Source of the DNA: a bacterium
GTDB taxonomy: Bacteria > UBP6 > UBA1177
NCBI GenBank assembly: GCA_016290135.1
Contig: JAEESW010000007.1
Coordinates: 1 to 64,000 of the forward strand
DNA length: 64,000 nt
Direction of reading: 5' to 3'
The position numbers were made by a program, and so were the translations under genes. Of this stretch, positions 18,451 to 27,182 are shown one piece after another (position 1 is the stretch's first letter; each line of letters starts with the position of its first letter). Below the pieces are notes generated by a model. The model was given only the letters and a program-made list of their open reading frames with translations. It did no database searches and was not told the origin of the DNA.

Positions 18451-19647
18451 ATGAAAGGTTTCGCTGAAGTTTTCAGGCAGGATTCAAAATATAAGGCTTT
18501 TTTTATTTCGATGGTGACATTCGCACTCGCTTTCGGCTTGTATAAAGGCGTTCTTGACAACTATCTGGCGCAAGTCGTCGGAATGACAGAGTTCGACAAG
18601 GGAGTTTCTGAGTTCTTCCGCGAGCTTCCGGGATTTCTGCTCATCTTCTTTCTTGCCGTTTTTTACACTTTTTCGGCTGAAAAAATATACAAGCTGGGTG
18701 CTGTCATCATGCTTTTCGGCATGGCGATGCAGTCAGTCGTGCCTCCCGTGCGCTTTCTCGTGATACTGGCGATGTTCATCTACTCTTTAGGTGAGCACAT
18801 ACAGCTCGGCATGCGCAACACGATCACTCTCGAATATGCAAAGGATGGGCGCGGCGGGATCGCTCTCGGAATGCAGAACGCGGTGCATCAGATGGGTATG
18901 CTCGCGGGGTATATCGTAATTTTCGGAGTATGTTTTTTCATCGGAAAGACCACATCTCTTTTCAAACCGGTCTTCATGGTGAGCAGCCTGATACTTTTTC
19001 TCGGTTTCATTTTTTCTCTGCGCATGACGGCAAGCAGCGAGACCGACAAGGCGAAAAGGCGCTTCTACTTCAGACGCAAATTTTCAAAATACTATATGCT
19101 CGAGATCTTTTACGGGGCACGCAAGCAGATCTTTTTCACGTTCGGCCCTTATGTCCTCGTCCTTTTCTACGGCGCCGACGCGATGGTCATAAGCCTTCTT
19201 TTCGCGATCTCGGCAGTCTGCTGTTTCACCGCTTCCCCGCTCGTCGGCCGCATAATAGACCGCTTCGGTTACAAGATCGTGATGATAACGGACACTTTGA
19301 TCCTTGTCTTAGTCTGCTTTTTTTACGGCTTTGCCCACCACATTTTTCCGAGAGATGTCGCTTTTGTCGTGTGCTGCGTGAACTATGTCCTCGATTCGGT
19401 GATATCGCTCGCCTCGATGGCGTCAAACGTCTATGTCAAGGACTTGTCCGATTCGCCTGAAGAGACCAGAGCCACGATCTCTACCGGAGTTTCGGTGAAC
19501 CACCTGATAAGCATCCTCATCGCCCTTTTCGGCGGCTGGATCTGGCACACGCTCGGGATCGAGACCCTTTTCGTCCTCTCGGCGATACTCGGACTGGTCA
19601 ACAGCGCGTATGCTGCAACGATAAAAACTGCTCCGACAGGCCGCTAA
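18451..19647 (+). CDS. MFS transporter
   Basis: A 398-residue inner-membrane protein with about 12 hydrophobic segments, so a typical major-facilitator length. The loop GRIIDRFGYKIVM after the seventh helix is the MFS motif A pattern (G..xDrxGrr), and a large basic cytoplasmic loop (KAKRRFYFRRKFSKYY) separates the two six-helix halves. The start at 18451 is preceded by GGAG at good spacing; the frame is open further upstream from a TTG that coincides with the promoter and is not used. Substrate unknown. A monocistronic unit. Confidence 0.8.
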   Translation: MKGFAEVFRQDSKYKAFFISMVTFALAFGLYKGVLDNYLAQVVGMTEFDKGVSEFFRELPGFLLIFFLAVFYTFSAEKIYKLGAVIMLFGMAMQSVVPPVRFLVILAMFIYSLGEHIQLGMRNTITLEYAKDGRGGIALGMQNAVHQMGMLAGYIVIFGVCFFIGKTTSLFKPVFMVSSLILFLGFIFSLRMTASSETDKAKRRFYFRRKFSKYYMLEIFYGARKQIFFTFGPYVLVLFYGADAMVISLLFAISAVCCFTASPLVGRIIDRFGYKIVMITDTLILVLVCFFYGFAHHIFPRDVAFVVCCVNYVLDSVISLASMASNVYVKDLSDSPEETRATISTGVSVNHLISILIALFGGWIWHTLGIETLFVLSAILGLVNSAYAATIKTAPTGR

Positions 19648-19793
19648 GCCGGAGAGACAAGCTGTTTTACCGGGCAAAGACTCCTCATGCCGCTGATTTT
19701 AGAGAAAAGAGGGGCATCATTCTTGACAAAACCTTTCTGCAATAATAAGAAGTGCCGTTTTCTGTTTATTAACTTTAATTTTAGGGGGAATCC

Positions 19794-21035
19794 ATGGTAA
19801 CAGTAAGACCTTTCAAGGCGATCAGACCGCGTGACGAAATAGCTTCCAAAGTCGCGGCTTATCCTTATGACGTTCTTAATTCGGAAGAGGCAAGAGAACT
19901 CGCGAAAGACAACCCTATCTCTTTCCTTCACATCAACAAACCCGAGATCGACCTTCCGAAAGGGACAGATCTTTATGACGACAGCGTCTATGCAAAAGGA
20001 AAAGAGAATTTCCAGAAAATGATGAAGGAAGGCGTTCTCGTTCAGGACAAGGAACCTCACCTTTACATCTACCGCCAGGTCATGAACGGCCACGAACAGT
20101 ACGGCATCGTCGGCTGTGCAAGCGCTGATGACTACAACAACGACCTCATCAAAAAGCACGAGCTCACCCGTAAGAAAAAAGAGGACGACAGAACCCGCCA
20201 CGTTATCGAACTCAACATCAACGCAGGCCCCGTTTTCCTTACCTACAGAGACAACAAACGCATCGACGAACTCGTTGCAGAAGTCGTAAAAAATACTCCG
20301 GAAGTCGATTTCACAGCTGAAGACGGCATCCGCCACACAGTCTGGGTGATCAAAGACAACAGGATCAACAACGAAATCACTGGAACGTTCTATAACGAAG
20401 TTCCGCTCCTTTACGTCGCTGACGGTCACCACAGAAGCGCAAGTGCTGCAAGAGCAAAGGCTGAGAGAATGAAAAACGATCCGCACTGGAACCCGGAAAA
20501 GGAATACAACTTCTTCCTCGCAGTATTTTTCCCGGCAACACAGCTCAAGATCCTCGACTACAACAGAGTTCTTCTCACGATGAACGGCCTCACCAAAGAA
20601 GAGTTCATGAAGAAAGTTCTCGAAAAGTTCGAGATCGTCCGCGAAGGCGAAGCAAGACCGAGATGCGCAAAAGAATTCGGCCTTTACATGGATAAAAAAT
20701 GGATCACGATCAAAGCAAAGGACGGCACATTCCCGGCTGACGACCCGATCGAAAGCCTTGATGTCGCAATCCTTCAGAACAACCTTCTTGCTCCGATCCT
20801 CGGTATCGGCGACCCGAGAAGCGACGAAAAGATCGACTTTGTCGGCGGGATCAGAGGAACCGAAGAACTCGAAAAGAGAGTCGACAGCGGCGAATGCACG
20901 ATGGCTTTCAGCATGTTCCCGACCTCGATCGAACAGCTTATGAGCGTTGCTGATGCAGGAAGGATCATGCCGCCGAAATCGACATGGTTCGAACCGAAGC
21001 TCAGAAGCGGACTTCTTGTTCACATTCTCGACTAA
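19794..21035 (+). CDS. DUF1015 family protein
   Basis: A 413-residue cytosolic protein of the DUF1015 family: N-terminal VRPFKAIRP and AAYPYDVLN, a central RDDRTRHVIE-like stretch, and the signature VADGHHRSASA near residue 211. Members are ParB-fold related and some relatives are ADP-dependent serine kinases; whether this one has that activity cannot be told. GGGGG lies just before the ATG, and TTGACA at 19723-19728 could be its -35 box. Codon use is strongly biased to C-ending codons, as in EF-G2, suggesting high expression. The gene ends before a hairpin terminator that separates it from ftsY. Confidence 0.8.
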   Translation: MVTVRPFKAIRPRDEIASKVAAYPYDVLNSEEARELAKDNPISFLHINKPEIDLPKGTDLYDDSVYAKGKENFQKMMKEGVLVQDKEPHLYIYRQVMNGHEQYGIVGCASADDYNNDLIKKHELTRKKKEDDRTRHVIELNINAGPVFLTYRDNKRIDELVAEVVKNTPEVDFTAEDGIRHTVWVIKDNRINNEITGTFYNEVPLLYVADGHHRSASAARAKAERMKNDPHWNPEKEYNFFLAVFFPATQLKILDYNRVLLTMNGLTKEEFMKKVLEKFEIVREGEARPRCAKEFGLYMDKKWITIKAKDGTFPADDPIESLDVAILQNNLLAPILGIGDPRSDEKIDFVGGIRGTEELEKRVDSGECTMAFSMFPTSIEQLMSVADAGRIMPPKSTWFEPKLRSGLLVHILD

Positions 21036-21060
21036 GTAATTGATTTTGTTTTGTTCTTAT

Positions 21061-21084
21061 GCGGCGGCCTTGTGCCGCCGTTTT
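21061..21084 (+). terminator. Rho-independent terminator after the DUF1015 gene
   Basis: CGGCGGC (21062-21068), a 5-base loop, GCCGCCG (21074-21080), then TTTT. The ftsY ribosome site GGAG follows at once (21085-21088). Confidence 0.7.
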
Positions 21085-21094
21085 GGAGTTTAAT

Positions 21095-22360
21095 ATGCAA
21101 GCGTGGATTGAAGAAAGCCTTAAAAACGGCGAATTGTTCTTTTATATCGTGCCGGCAGTCCTGCTGATCCTGCTTTTTATTGTCATTTTCTGGCCCGACA
21201 AAAAGAAGGAAAAGAAAGAAGAAGAGGAGACCGAGCTCGACAAACTCATAAAAGCCGACAAAAAACTGAAAGCGGAGATCGAACCCGTTGTTGAAAATAC
21301 GGACGAACCTCCTTTCAAAGAGGCTGGAAAAGAGATCCAGTTATTTGAGGAAAAACCGGAACCAGTAGAGACGTTTCATGAAACGTCTCTACAATCTGAA
21401 CAACCCGAACCCGTACATACCTCACCTGAGACGTCTCAAAAACCGATTGAACCCGAAATCCCTGCCGCGACGATAAAAAGCGGTCTCGAAAAGACTAAAA
21501 AAGGCGGATTCATGTCGCGTCTTATCGGCCTTTTCAAAAACAGCGTCGTCGATGACGATCTTATCGAAGAGCTCGAAGAGATCCTTTACACCGCGGATAT
21601 GGGTGTCGCGACAGTCTCCTGGCTCATGGATCTCGTCAACAAGAACCGCTCGAAATTCACAAGCGGCGACGATGTCAAACAGTTCCTCAAAGAGCAGATA
21701 AGAGATGTTCTCGTCGCAAACCACAAACCGTTCCCCAAGATCACCGAAAAACCGACGGTATTCCTCATGGTCGGCGTGAACGGCGCTGGAAAGACGACGA
21801 CTATCGGCAAGCTCGCGCACAAGTTCATCGCTCAAGGCAAAGTCCCGATGCTGGCGGCAGGAGACACTTTCAGGGCGGCGGCGGTAGAACAGCTCAAGGT
21901 CTGGGGCGAGCGCAACAACTGCACGGTGATCAGCGATAAAGACGGCGCAGACCCGGCATCGGTCGCTTTCAACGCGGTGAACAGCGCACTGAGCAAAGAT
22001 GTCGACGTTCTTCTTGTCGATACGGCGGGAAGGCTTCAGAACAGAGTCAATCTGATGGAAGAACTCGTCAAGATAAACCGCGTCATCGGCAAGGCAAAAC
22101 CCGGCGCGCCGCATGAAACGATAATCGTGATCGATGCGAACAACGGTCAGAACGCCCTCACTCAGGCGAAACAGTTCAGCGAAGCCGTAAAAGTTACCGG
22201 GATCATCATCACGAAACTCGACGGCAGCGCGAAAGGCGGCGTTATAATCGGCATTTCGAAAGAACTCGGACTTCCTGTCTATCTTGTCGGAGTAGGCGAG
22301 AAGATTGAAGACCTGAGGCCTTTCGATCCTAATGAATTCGTTGAGGCTCTTTTTGAATAA
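21095..22360 (+). CDS. ftsY: Signal recognition particle receptor FtsY
   Basis: The SRP receptor GTPase, which docks ribosome-SRP complexes at the inner membrane. It has 421 residues. The start at 21095 has GGAG six bases upstream. An N-terminal membrane helix (about 14-33) is followed by a charged, glutamate- and lysine-rich A domain to ~125. The NG GTPase domain follows, with the P-loop GVNGAGKTTTIGK near 227, DTAGR near 308 and TKLDGSAKGG near 372. All are intact. Oddly, the A domain contains a perfect 28-bp DNA palindrome (21365-21392) and a shorter one just after, so part of this linker may derive from an inserted palindromic element. Confidence 0.95.
   Translation: MQAWIEESLKNGELFFYIVPAVLLILLFIVIFWPDKKKEKKEEEETELDKLIKADKKLKAEIEPVVENTDEPPFKEAGKEIQLFEEKPEPVETFHETSLQSEQPEPVHTSPETSQKPIEPEIPAATIKSGLEKTKKGGFMSRLIGLFKNSVVDDDLIEELEEILYTADMGVATVSWLMDLVNKNRSKFTSGDDVKQFLKEQIRDVLVANHKPFPKITEKPTVFLMVGVNGAGKTTTIGKLAHKFIAQGKVPMLAAGDTFRAAAVEQLKVWGERNNCTVISDKDGADPASVAFNAVNSALSKDVDVLLVDTAGRLQNRVNLMEELVKINRVIGKAKPGAPHETIIVIDANNGQNALTQAKQFSEAVKVTGIIITKLDGSAKGGVIIGISKELGLPVYLVGVGEKIEDLRPFDPNEFVEALFE
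21365..21392. repeat. Perfect 28-bp palindrome inside ftsY
   Basis: Each half reads GTAGAGACGTTTCA and the two halves are exact reverse complements. It encodes VETFHETSL in the unstructured A domain. A second palindrome, TGAGACGTCTCA, lies about 35 bp further on and shares the core AGACGT. Confidence 0.9.
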
Positions 22361-22397
22361 CAACCCGATTTTATTTAATATTTTGTGAGGCAAAACC

Positions 22398-23627
22398 ATG
22401 GAAGACAAAAAATCTGTTGCAATTCTCTGCTCAGGCGGACCGGCCCCCGGAATAAACACTGTAGTATGCTCGATCGCGAAAGTTTTTCTCAAGGCTCACT
22501 ACAGAGTCATCGGCATAAACTACGGCACGAAGACTCTTTTCACAGACCATGTCGATACGGTCGATATCGATTTCGATCTCGCCGACCACTACTTCAACCG
22601 CGGCGGTTCCTTCCTCAAAATGAGCCGCTACAAACCGAAAGACAGCGAGTTCAAGCCCGATTTTTTCATTAAAAACAACGTTGAGCTGCTTGTCACTATC
22701 GGCGGCGACGACACAGCATCCACTGCTAACAGGATCACGAAATACTTGAACGAGAAAAACCTTCCCGTCAGAAATATCCACGTTCCGAAGACAATCGACA
22801 ACGACCTTCCGCTGCCTGAGAGACTTCCCACTTTCGGCTATCAGTCGGCTAAAAATGAAGGTGTCAGGATCGCAACTACGATCTATGAAGATGCAAGAAC
22901 GAGCGGAAACTGGTTCGTCGTCTCATCGATGGGCCGTGAAGCGGGACATCTTGCTTTTGGAATAGGCGCGGCATGCCACTATCCGATGATAATCATCCCC
23001 GAAATGTTCAAAAATGTCGAAGTCACCTTTGACAGGATCCTGAAGATGATGATCTCGTCTATCGTAAAAAGAAAGATCTACGGCATGGACTACGGCGCGA
23101 TAATCGTAAGTGAAGGCGTTTTCCACTTCATGTCGGACGAAGAGATCGTCAGCTCGGGGATCAAGTTCTCGTTCGACGAGCACGGACATCCTGAACTCGG
23201 AAATGTCTCAAAAGCGCATATATTCAACGTTCTCCTCAACGAAGAGCTGAAAAAACTCGGCCTCAAGGTAAAATGCAGACCGACCGAGATCGGATACGAA
23301 GTCCGCTGCTGTGCTCCGTGTGCGTTCGACCTCAAATACTGCACGCTGCTCGGTTTCGGCGTAAAAGAGCTTTTCGACCGCGGCATTTCGGGCTGCATAG
23401 TCGTCTGCCACAACGACGGAACGGTCTCCCCGCTCTACCTCGAAGACGTTGAAGATCCTGCGACCGGCAAGATCAAACCGCGCCTTGTCGATATCGAAGC
23501 CGACGACTACAAAATGCTCGTCGAAAACTTCCACTGCATCGACGAAGACGACTACGAAAAAGCTTCGAAATGGCTCAAAAATCCGCAGCTTTACGATCTC
23601 AAGAACATTCTCGGACTCAAAAAATAG
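22398..23627 (+). CDS. 6-phosphofructokinase, PPi-dependent type
   Basis: Phosphorylates fructose 6-phosphate in glycolysis. It has 409 residues and the family motifs CSGGPAPGIN at the N-terminus and MGREAGH near 177. Two positions decide the phosphoryl donor. The sequence GGDDT near residue 101 has Asp where ATP enzymes have Gly, and PKTIDND near 130 has Lys where they have Gly. Both are the known hallmark of pyrophosphate-dependent enzymes, so I expect a reversible PPi-fructose-6-phosphate phosphotransferase. It is longer than the 320-residue E. coli type. It starts 37 bp after ftsY with GAGG upstream and may share its transcript. Confidence 0.85.
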   Translation: MEDKKSVAILCSGGPAPGINTVVCSIAKVFLKAHYRVIGINYGTKTLFTDHVDTVDIDFDLADHYFNRGGSFLKMSRYKPKDSEFKPDFFIKNNVELLVTIGGDDTASTANRITKYLNEKNLPVRNIHVPKTIDNDLPLPERLPTFGYQSAKNEGVRIATTIYEDARTSGNWFVVSSMGREAGHLAFGIGAACHYPMIIIPEMFKNVEVTFDRILKMMISSIVKRKIYGMDYGAIIVSEGVFHFMSDEEIVSSGIKFSFDEHGHPELGNVSKAHIFNVLLNEELKKLGLKVKCRPTEIGYEVRCCAPCAFDLKYCTLLGFGVKELFDRGISGCIVVCHNDGTVSPLYLEDVEDPATGKIKPRLVDIEADDYKMLVENFHCIDEDDYEKASKWLKNPQLYDLKNILGLKK

Positions 23628-23639
23628 CTTTTCTTGCAC

Positions 23640-23673
23640 AAAACCCGCCAGATGCGTCACTGCTGACGGCGGG
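23640..23673 (-). terminator. Hairpin terminator downstream of the flavodoxin gene (minus)
   Basis: Read on the minus strand, CCCGCC...GGCGGG with an inner GTCA/TGAC stem is followed by TTTTG. It lies about 95 bp after the flavodoxin stop and just after the plus-strand phosphofructokinase stop, in a convergent region. Confidence 0.45.
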
Positions 23674-23766
23674 CAGATAAAGAAGAAACAGTCTTCACGA
23701 ACTTCATAAGAGGGTGAAGCCTGCGAAACGGGTCGAAAGTGTAAATGCTCTTCCAATATCAGATCT

Positions 23767-24378
23767 TCAGAACTGTTCCGCCCACTTTGCGAGTTCGGCT
23801 TTGTCCAGTCTGCCGTTCATCATCTTTCCTTCGATGATGGTTGCTTTCGGAGCACTCGGCTGAAGCTCTTTTACGGTGTTTCCGAAACCGCTTCCGCCGC
23901 TCGTTGCGAAGACTACGACCTTTTTGCCGGAGAAGTCATAGGCTTCGAGAAAGCTGTTTATGATGTGCGGCGCGACATACCACCAGATCGGAAAACCGAT
24001 GAAGATCACATCGTAATCCGCGATCTTTGCGTTTTTGTCTGCAAGTCCGGGACGGCTTTTCTTGTCAGCCATCTCAACGCTGGAGCGCGATGTTTTGTCT
24101 CTCCAGTCGAGATCGTTGTTCGTGTATTTTGTCTCAGGTCTGATCTCGTAAATGTCGGCTTTTGCAGCTTCCGCGAGATCTTTTGCAACTTTTGCGGTCG
24201 TTCCGCTCGCGCTGAAATAGGCAACTAATCTTTTAGGCATCTTTTTTCCTCCGTCGTTCTGTTGAATACTACTTTTTTTTGCATTGTCCGCAGCTGGTTT
24301 CTTCTCCTTGGACTGATTCTGCGCAAAAACAATACCGGCTATGAGCAGAACAGCCAGGATCATGATAACTTTTTTCAT
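23767..24378 (-). CDS. Exported flavodoxin
   Basis: A 203-residue flavodoxin-like protein with an N-terminal signal peptide (MKKVIMILAVLLIAGIVFAQ) and a lysine-rich linker to about residue 45. The flavin phosphate loop is YFSASGTTAK, and the aromatic PIWWYVAP and TSGGSGFG loops also fit the flavodoxin-4 family. The start at 24378 has AGGAGG at five bases. On the minus strand the first operator palindrome supplies the -35 TTGACA (24484-24479), and 16 bp further on is TAAATT (24462-24457). It should therefore be repressed directly by the local TetR-type regulator. An extracytoplasmic flavodoxin is unusual. The related lipoprotein at 27939-28646 has the same layout. Confidence 0.8.
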   Translation of the reverse strand: MKKVIMILAVLLIAGIVFAQNQSKEKKPAADNAKKSSIQQNDGGKKMPKRLVAYFSASGTTAKVAKDLAEAAKADIYEIRPETKYTNNDLDWRDKTSRSSVEMADKKSRPGLADKNAKIADYDVIFIGFPIWWYVAPHIINSFLEAYDFSGKKVVVFATSGGSGFGNTVKELQPSAPKATIIEGKMMNGRLDKAELAKWAEQF

Positions 24379-24470
24379 CAAATCCTCCTGAAATATCAGT
24401 TCTTCAACATTGGCACCGCATCGATGTTAACTTGAGTCGGCGCGTCAAAACGATATAATTTAATCAAAAC

Positions 24471-24540
24471 TGACACGGTGTCAAAATAAAAATTGACACG
24501 GTGTCAAAATTCATATAGCTTCATTTCTGACACGGTGTCA
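24471..24540. promoter_or_regulatory. Triple TetR-type operator between two divergent genes
   Basis: Three copies of TGACACGGTGTCA at 24471-24483, 24494-24506 and 24528-24540 (start-to-start 23 and 34 bp). The first overlaps the -35 box of the minus-strand flavodoxin promoter. The second forms a TTGACA usable on the plus strand. The same three-site layout, with the same spacings and similar sequence between, recurs at 31371-31440 in front of the TetR gene. Confidence 0.8.
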
Positions 24541-24566
24541 AAACAGGTGCGGCTCTGTGTCGGAGG

Positions 24567-24610
24567 ATGTTTGAATGCTTGGTCTTACGGTAAATTGGAG
24601 TATGAGATGA
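24567..24610 (+). other. Conserved leader with two overlapping tiny ORFs, copy 1
   Basis: Frame 1 (24567-24593) reads MFECLVLR-stop. Frame 2 starts at the ATG at 24575, 8 bases after the first ATG and with GGAGG well placed, reads MLGLTVNWSMR, and its TGA overlaps the main start codon at 24607 (ATGA). See copies at 27896, 28689 and 31465. Confidence 0.45.
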
Positions 24611-25707
24611 AAAGAATTTTTGCTGTTTTCGCGGTTTTGGTGTTTGTGCTTGTTTCATGCGGCGGAAAACTGGAATCGAATGAGAAAAATGTTTCAACTG
24701 AAAAGGGAGGTGCAACTATGGAGTCGCTTAAAAGATCTGTGGAACCTGAAAAAAAAGAAGAACACTACACTTTCAAACTGGCAGACGGCGTGAAGAGAAC
24801 GAAAGTTCATTTCAAAAACCATTTCGGAATAGAGCTCGCCGGAGAGCTTTACACACCGAAAAATGCTGCTGAAAAAGGGAATGCGGCGATCGCTGTCAGC
24901 GGTCCTTTCGGCGCTGTGAAGGAGCAGTCGAGCGGCCTTTATGCGAACGAAATGGCGAAGAGAGGCTTCATCGCTCTCGCTTTTGATCCTTCGTTCACAG
25001 GTGAAAGCGCAGGTGAGCCGCGTTACATGAACAGCCCTGACATCAATACCGAGGATTTCATGGCGGCAGTCGATTTCCTTTCGACAAGAGTGAATATCGA
25101 TCCCGAAAAGATCGGCATAATCGGTATCTGCGGATGGGGCGGAATGGCTATCAACACTGCTGCGGTCGATACGAGAGTCAAGGCTACGGTCGCAAGCACG
25201 ATGTATGACATGAGCCGCGTAGTCGCAAACGGATACAACGACAGTGCGGACAGTGCGGAGGCAAGAAACGAAATGCGCAAAGCTCTGATGGCACAGAGGA
25301 CCGAAGACTTCAAAAACGGCTCATACAAACTTGCCGGCGGCGTGATAGATCCGCTTCCGGAAGACGCTCCGCAGTTCATCAAGGATTACTACGCATACTA
25401 CAAGACTCCGCGCGGCTACCACGAGCGCAGCCTCAATTCGAACGGCGGCTGGAATGTAACGGCGGCGACATCGCTTCTCAACACGAAACTGCTTGCTTAT
25501 GCCGGCGAAATCGAAAACGCGGTCATGGTTGTACACGGCGAAAAGGCACACAGCAGATACTTCAGCGAAACGGCGTTCAAAAAACTCAAAGGCGACAACA
25601 AGGAAATCGTGATAATTCCAGGAGCAAGCCATGTTGATCTTTACGACAACCTTGAAAAGATCCCGTTCGGCAAAATAGACGAATTCTTCAGAAAGTATTT
25701 GAAGTAG
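24607..25707 (+). CDS. Alpha/beta-hydrolase lipoprotein with cysteine nucleophile
   Basis: A 366-residue predicted lipoprotein (LVSC, cysteine 18). After a linker comes an alpha/beta-hydrolase domain. The nucleophile elbow reads GICGWGG with Cys175 where most esterases have serine; dienelactone hydrolases also use cysteine here. The catalytic histidine is probably His342 in GASHVDLYD, and an acid lies in the VVHGEKAHSRY region. The oxyanion segment VSGPFGAVKEQ fits the family. The start at 24607 has GGAG and follows a conserved leader and three TetR-type operators. With its neighbours it suggests removal of reactive lactones, quinone products or other electrophiles at the envelope; the substrate is inference. 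Confidence 0.8.
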   Translation: MKRIFAVFAVLVFVLVSCGGKLESNEKNVSTEKGGATMESLKRSVEPEKKEEHYTFKLADGVKRTKVHFKNHFGIELAGELYTPKNAAEKGNAAIAVSGPFGAVKEQSSGLYANEMAKRGFIALAFDPSFTGESAGEPRYMNSPDINTEDFMAAVDFLSTRVNIDPEKIGIIGICGWGGMAINTAAVDTRVKATVASTMYDMSRVVANGYNDSADSAEARNEMRKALMAQRTEDFKNGSYKLAGGVIDPLPEDAPQFIKDYYAYYKTPRGYHERSLNSNGGWNVTAATSLLNTKLLAYAGEIENAVMVVHGEKAHSRYFSETAFKKLKGDNKEIVIIPGASHVDLYDNLEKIPFGKIDEFFRKYLK

Positions 25708-25753
25708 CCGGAAGTACTGGAAACGGAAAGACAAATATAAGGTAGGAAAAAGT

Positions 25754-27148
25754 ATGAAAAAACTGATTTTTTTGCTGATTTTAGCACAATTCTTGATAGT
25801 GCTGGCTGAAGCCGATATTCCGGCAGTCGATGTCCATTCACACTTCACTACTGAAGAATATCTTGTACTTCTCAAAAAGCACAATGCAGAGATGGATGAG
25901 CTTTATCCGATCCCGGCCTGGAGTGAAGACGAGTTGCAGAAATTCATGGATAGATCCGGAATTTCGTTTTCGGTTCTGACGACTCCGGCGCCTCATCCCT
26001 ATTTCGGCGATGCGAAAGAGGCTGAGAAAGTGTGCCGCTCGATCAACGACAAGGCTTCCCAGATCGCAAAACGGTCGAACGGAAGGCTAGCCTGGTGCGC
26101 GACTTTGCCGCTTCCGGATGTCAAGGCTTCGGTAAAAGAGGCCGAGAGGGCATTGAAAACGCTCGGCGCATCGTGCGTCAAACTGCCGACCAATGCCAGA
26201 GGTCTTTATCTCGGTGAAAAGGAGCTTGAACCTTTGATGAAAACTCTCAATGATTACGGCGTAGTGGCTGTTCTTCATCCGCACAGGCCCGAGCCTTTCA
26301 ACAAAAAACTTGCAGAAGGGCTTCCGCTTGCGATGTATGAATACACAGCTGAGACGACCAGAGCTTTGGCTCTGATGTTTGCTCACAATGTTCCTGCACG
26401 CTATCCGAAAATACGTTTTGTTGTTCCTCATGCCGGAGCATTGCTCCCGCTTGCTCTGCCGAGAATGAAAGCTGTTCATCCGGTAGTCATGGCGGCGGGA
26501 TATGCCGGAAAAGTCGACTGGGATGCCAATTTGAAATCATTATGGTTTGATGTGGCCGGTTCTCCGAATGCTGAAAGCGTGCACCGTCTGATGAAAATTG
26601 TGCCGCCCGAAAGGATTCTTTACGGCTCAGATTTTCCGTATGCTCCGGCAGATGCTCTTGCATCCGGACTTTCCCGTTTTAAAAAGGAACTTTCGGAAGA
26701 TCCGGAACTTGCTCCTTATGCGGCCGGGATACTTGCAGGAAACGCAGCGGAACTCTTCGGTTTCAACAATTTGAAAATTGCGAAAAAGGAGCAGACAATG
26801 GAGAAAAAAGCGATAGGAAACGGGTTTATAGTGCGTATTGCCGAAATAGAAGTCCATCCTCAGTATCTGCAGGAATATCTGGCTTATGCGGAAGAGGTCG
26901 ACCGCCTTTCAATAGAGCGTGAACCTGGAGTTATATGCCTTTTCCCGATGCAGCATGCTGATGATCCGAATAAAATAAGCATACTTGAAATTTACGCTTC
27001 CGAAGAGCTCTACAAACAGCATTTGAACACAGCGCATTTTCAGAAATACAAAAAGGGGACGCTGCACATGGTCAAAAGCCTGAAACTGCCTGAAATGCGC
27101 CCGCTCGATAAAAAAACGATGGAGCAGATATTCAAAAAACTCAAGTGA
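25754..27148 (+). CDS. Amidohydrolase fused to an ABM (quinol monooxygenase-like) domain
   Basis: A 464-residue exported protein with an N-terminal signal peptide (to about residue 20). The amidohydrolase-2 domain, related to ACMSD-type decarboxylases, shows metal ligands H28 and H30 in DVHSHF, then LHPHRP, VPHAGAL and YGSDFPY with the catalytic aspartate. From residue 349 there is an ABM/YgiN-like domain (VRIAEIEVHPQYLQEYL...EPGVICLFPMQ...HFQKY). An AAGGAG and ATG at 26786-26800 stand exactly at the junction, as if two genes had fused in frame; the second half may still be made separately. It lies 46 bp after the hydrolase gene, presumably in its operon. ABM proteins often act on quinols, which fits the redox theme. 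Confidence 0.8.
   Translation: MKKLIFLLILAQFLIVLAEADIPAVDVHSHFTTEEYLVLLKKHNAEMDELYPIPAWSEDELQKFMDRSGISFSVLTTPAPHPYFGDAKEAEKVCRSINDKASQIAKRSNGRLAWCATLPLPDVKASVKEAERALKTLGASCVKLPTNARGLYLGEKELEPLMKTLNDYGVVAVLHPHRPEPFNKKLAEGLPLAMYEYTAETTRALALMFAHNVPARYPKIRFVVPHAGALLPLALPRMKAVHPVVMAAGYAGKVDWDANLKSLWFDVAGSPNAESVHRLMKIVPPERILYGSDFPYAPADALASGLSRFKKELSEDPELAPYAAGILAGNAAELFGFNNLKIAKKEQTMEKKAIGNGFIVRIAEIEVHPQYLQEYLAYAEEVDRLSIEREPGVICLFPMQHADDPNKISILEIYASEELYKQHLNTAHFQKYKKGTLHMVKSLKLPEMRPLDKKTMEQIFKKLK
26798..27148 (+). other. Possible internal translation start for a free ABM domain
   Basis: AAGGAG (26786-26791) six bases before ATG (26798), in frame with the upstream amidohydrolase, would give a cytosolic 116-residue ABM protein in addition to the exported fusion. 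Confidence 0.45.
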
Positions 27149-27182
27149 TTTCGGTGAAATAGTTGGAAAAACAGGAGGAATC

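Noticed and set aside
19644-22492. Long open frames on the minus strand (19644-21023 and 21422-22492)
   Set aside because: They lie exactly opposite DUF1015 and ftsY, have no ribosome sites, and are rich in residues expected from reversed biased codons. Shadows of real genes.
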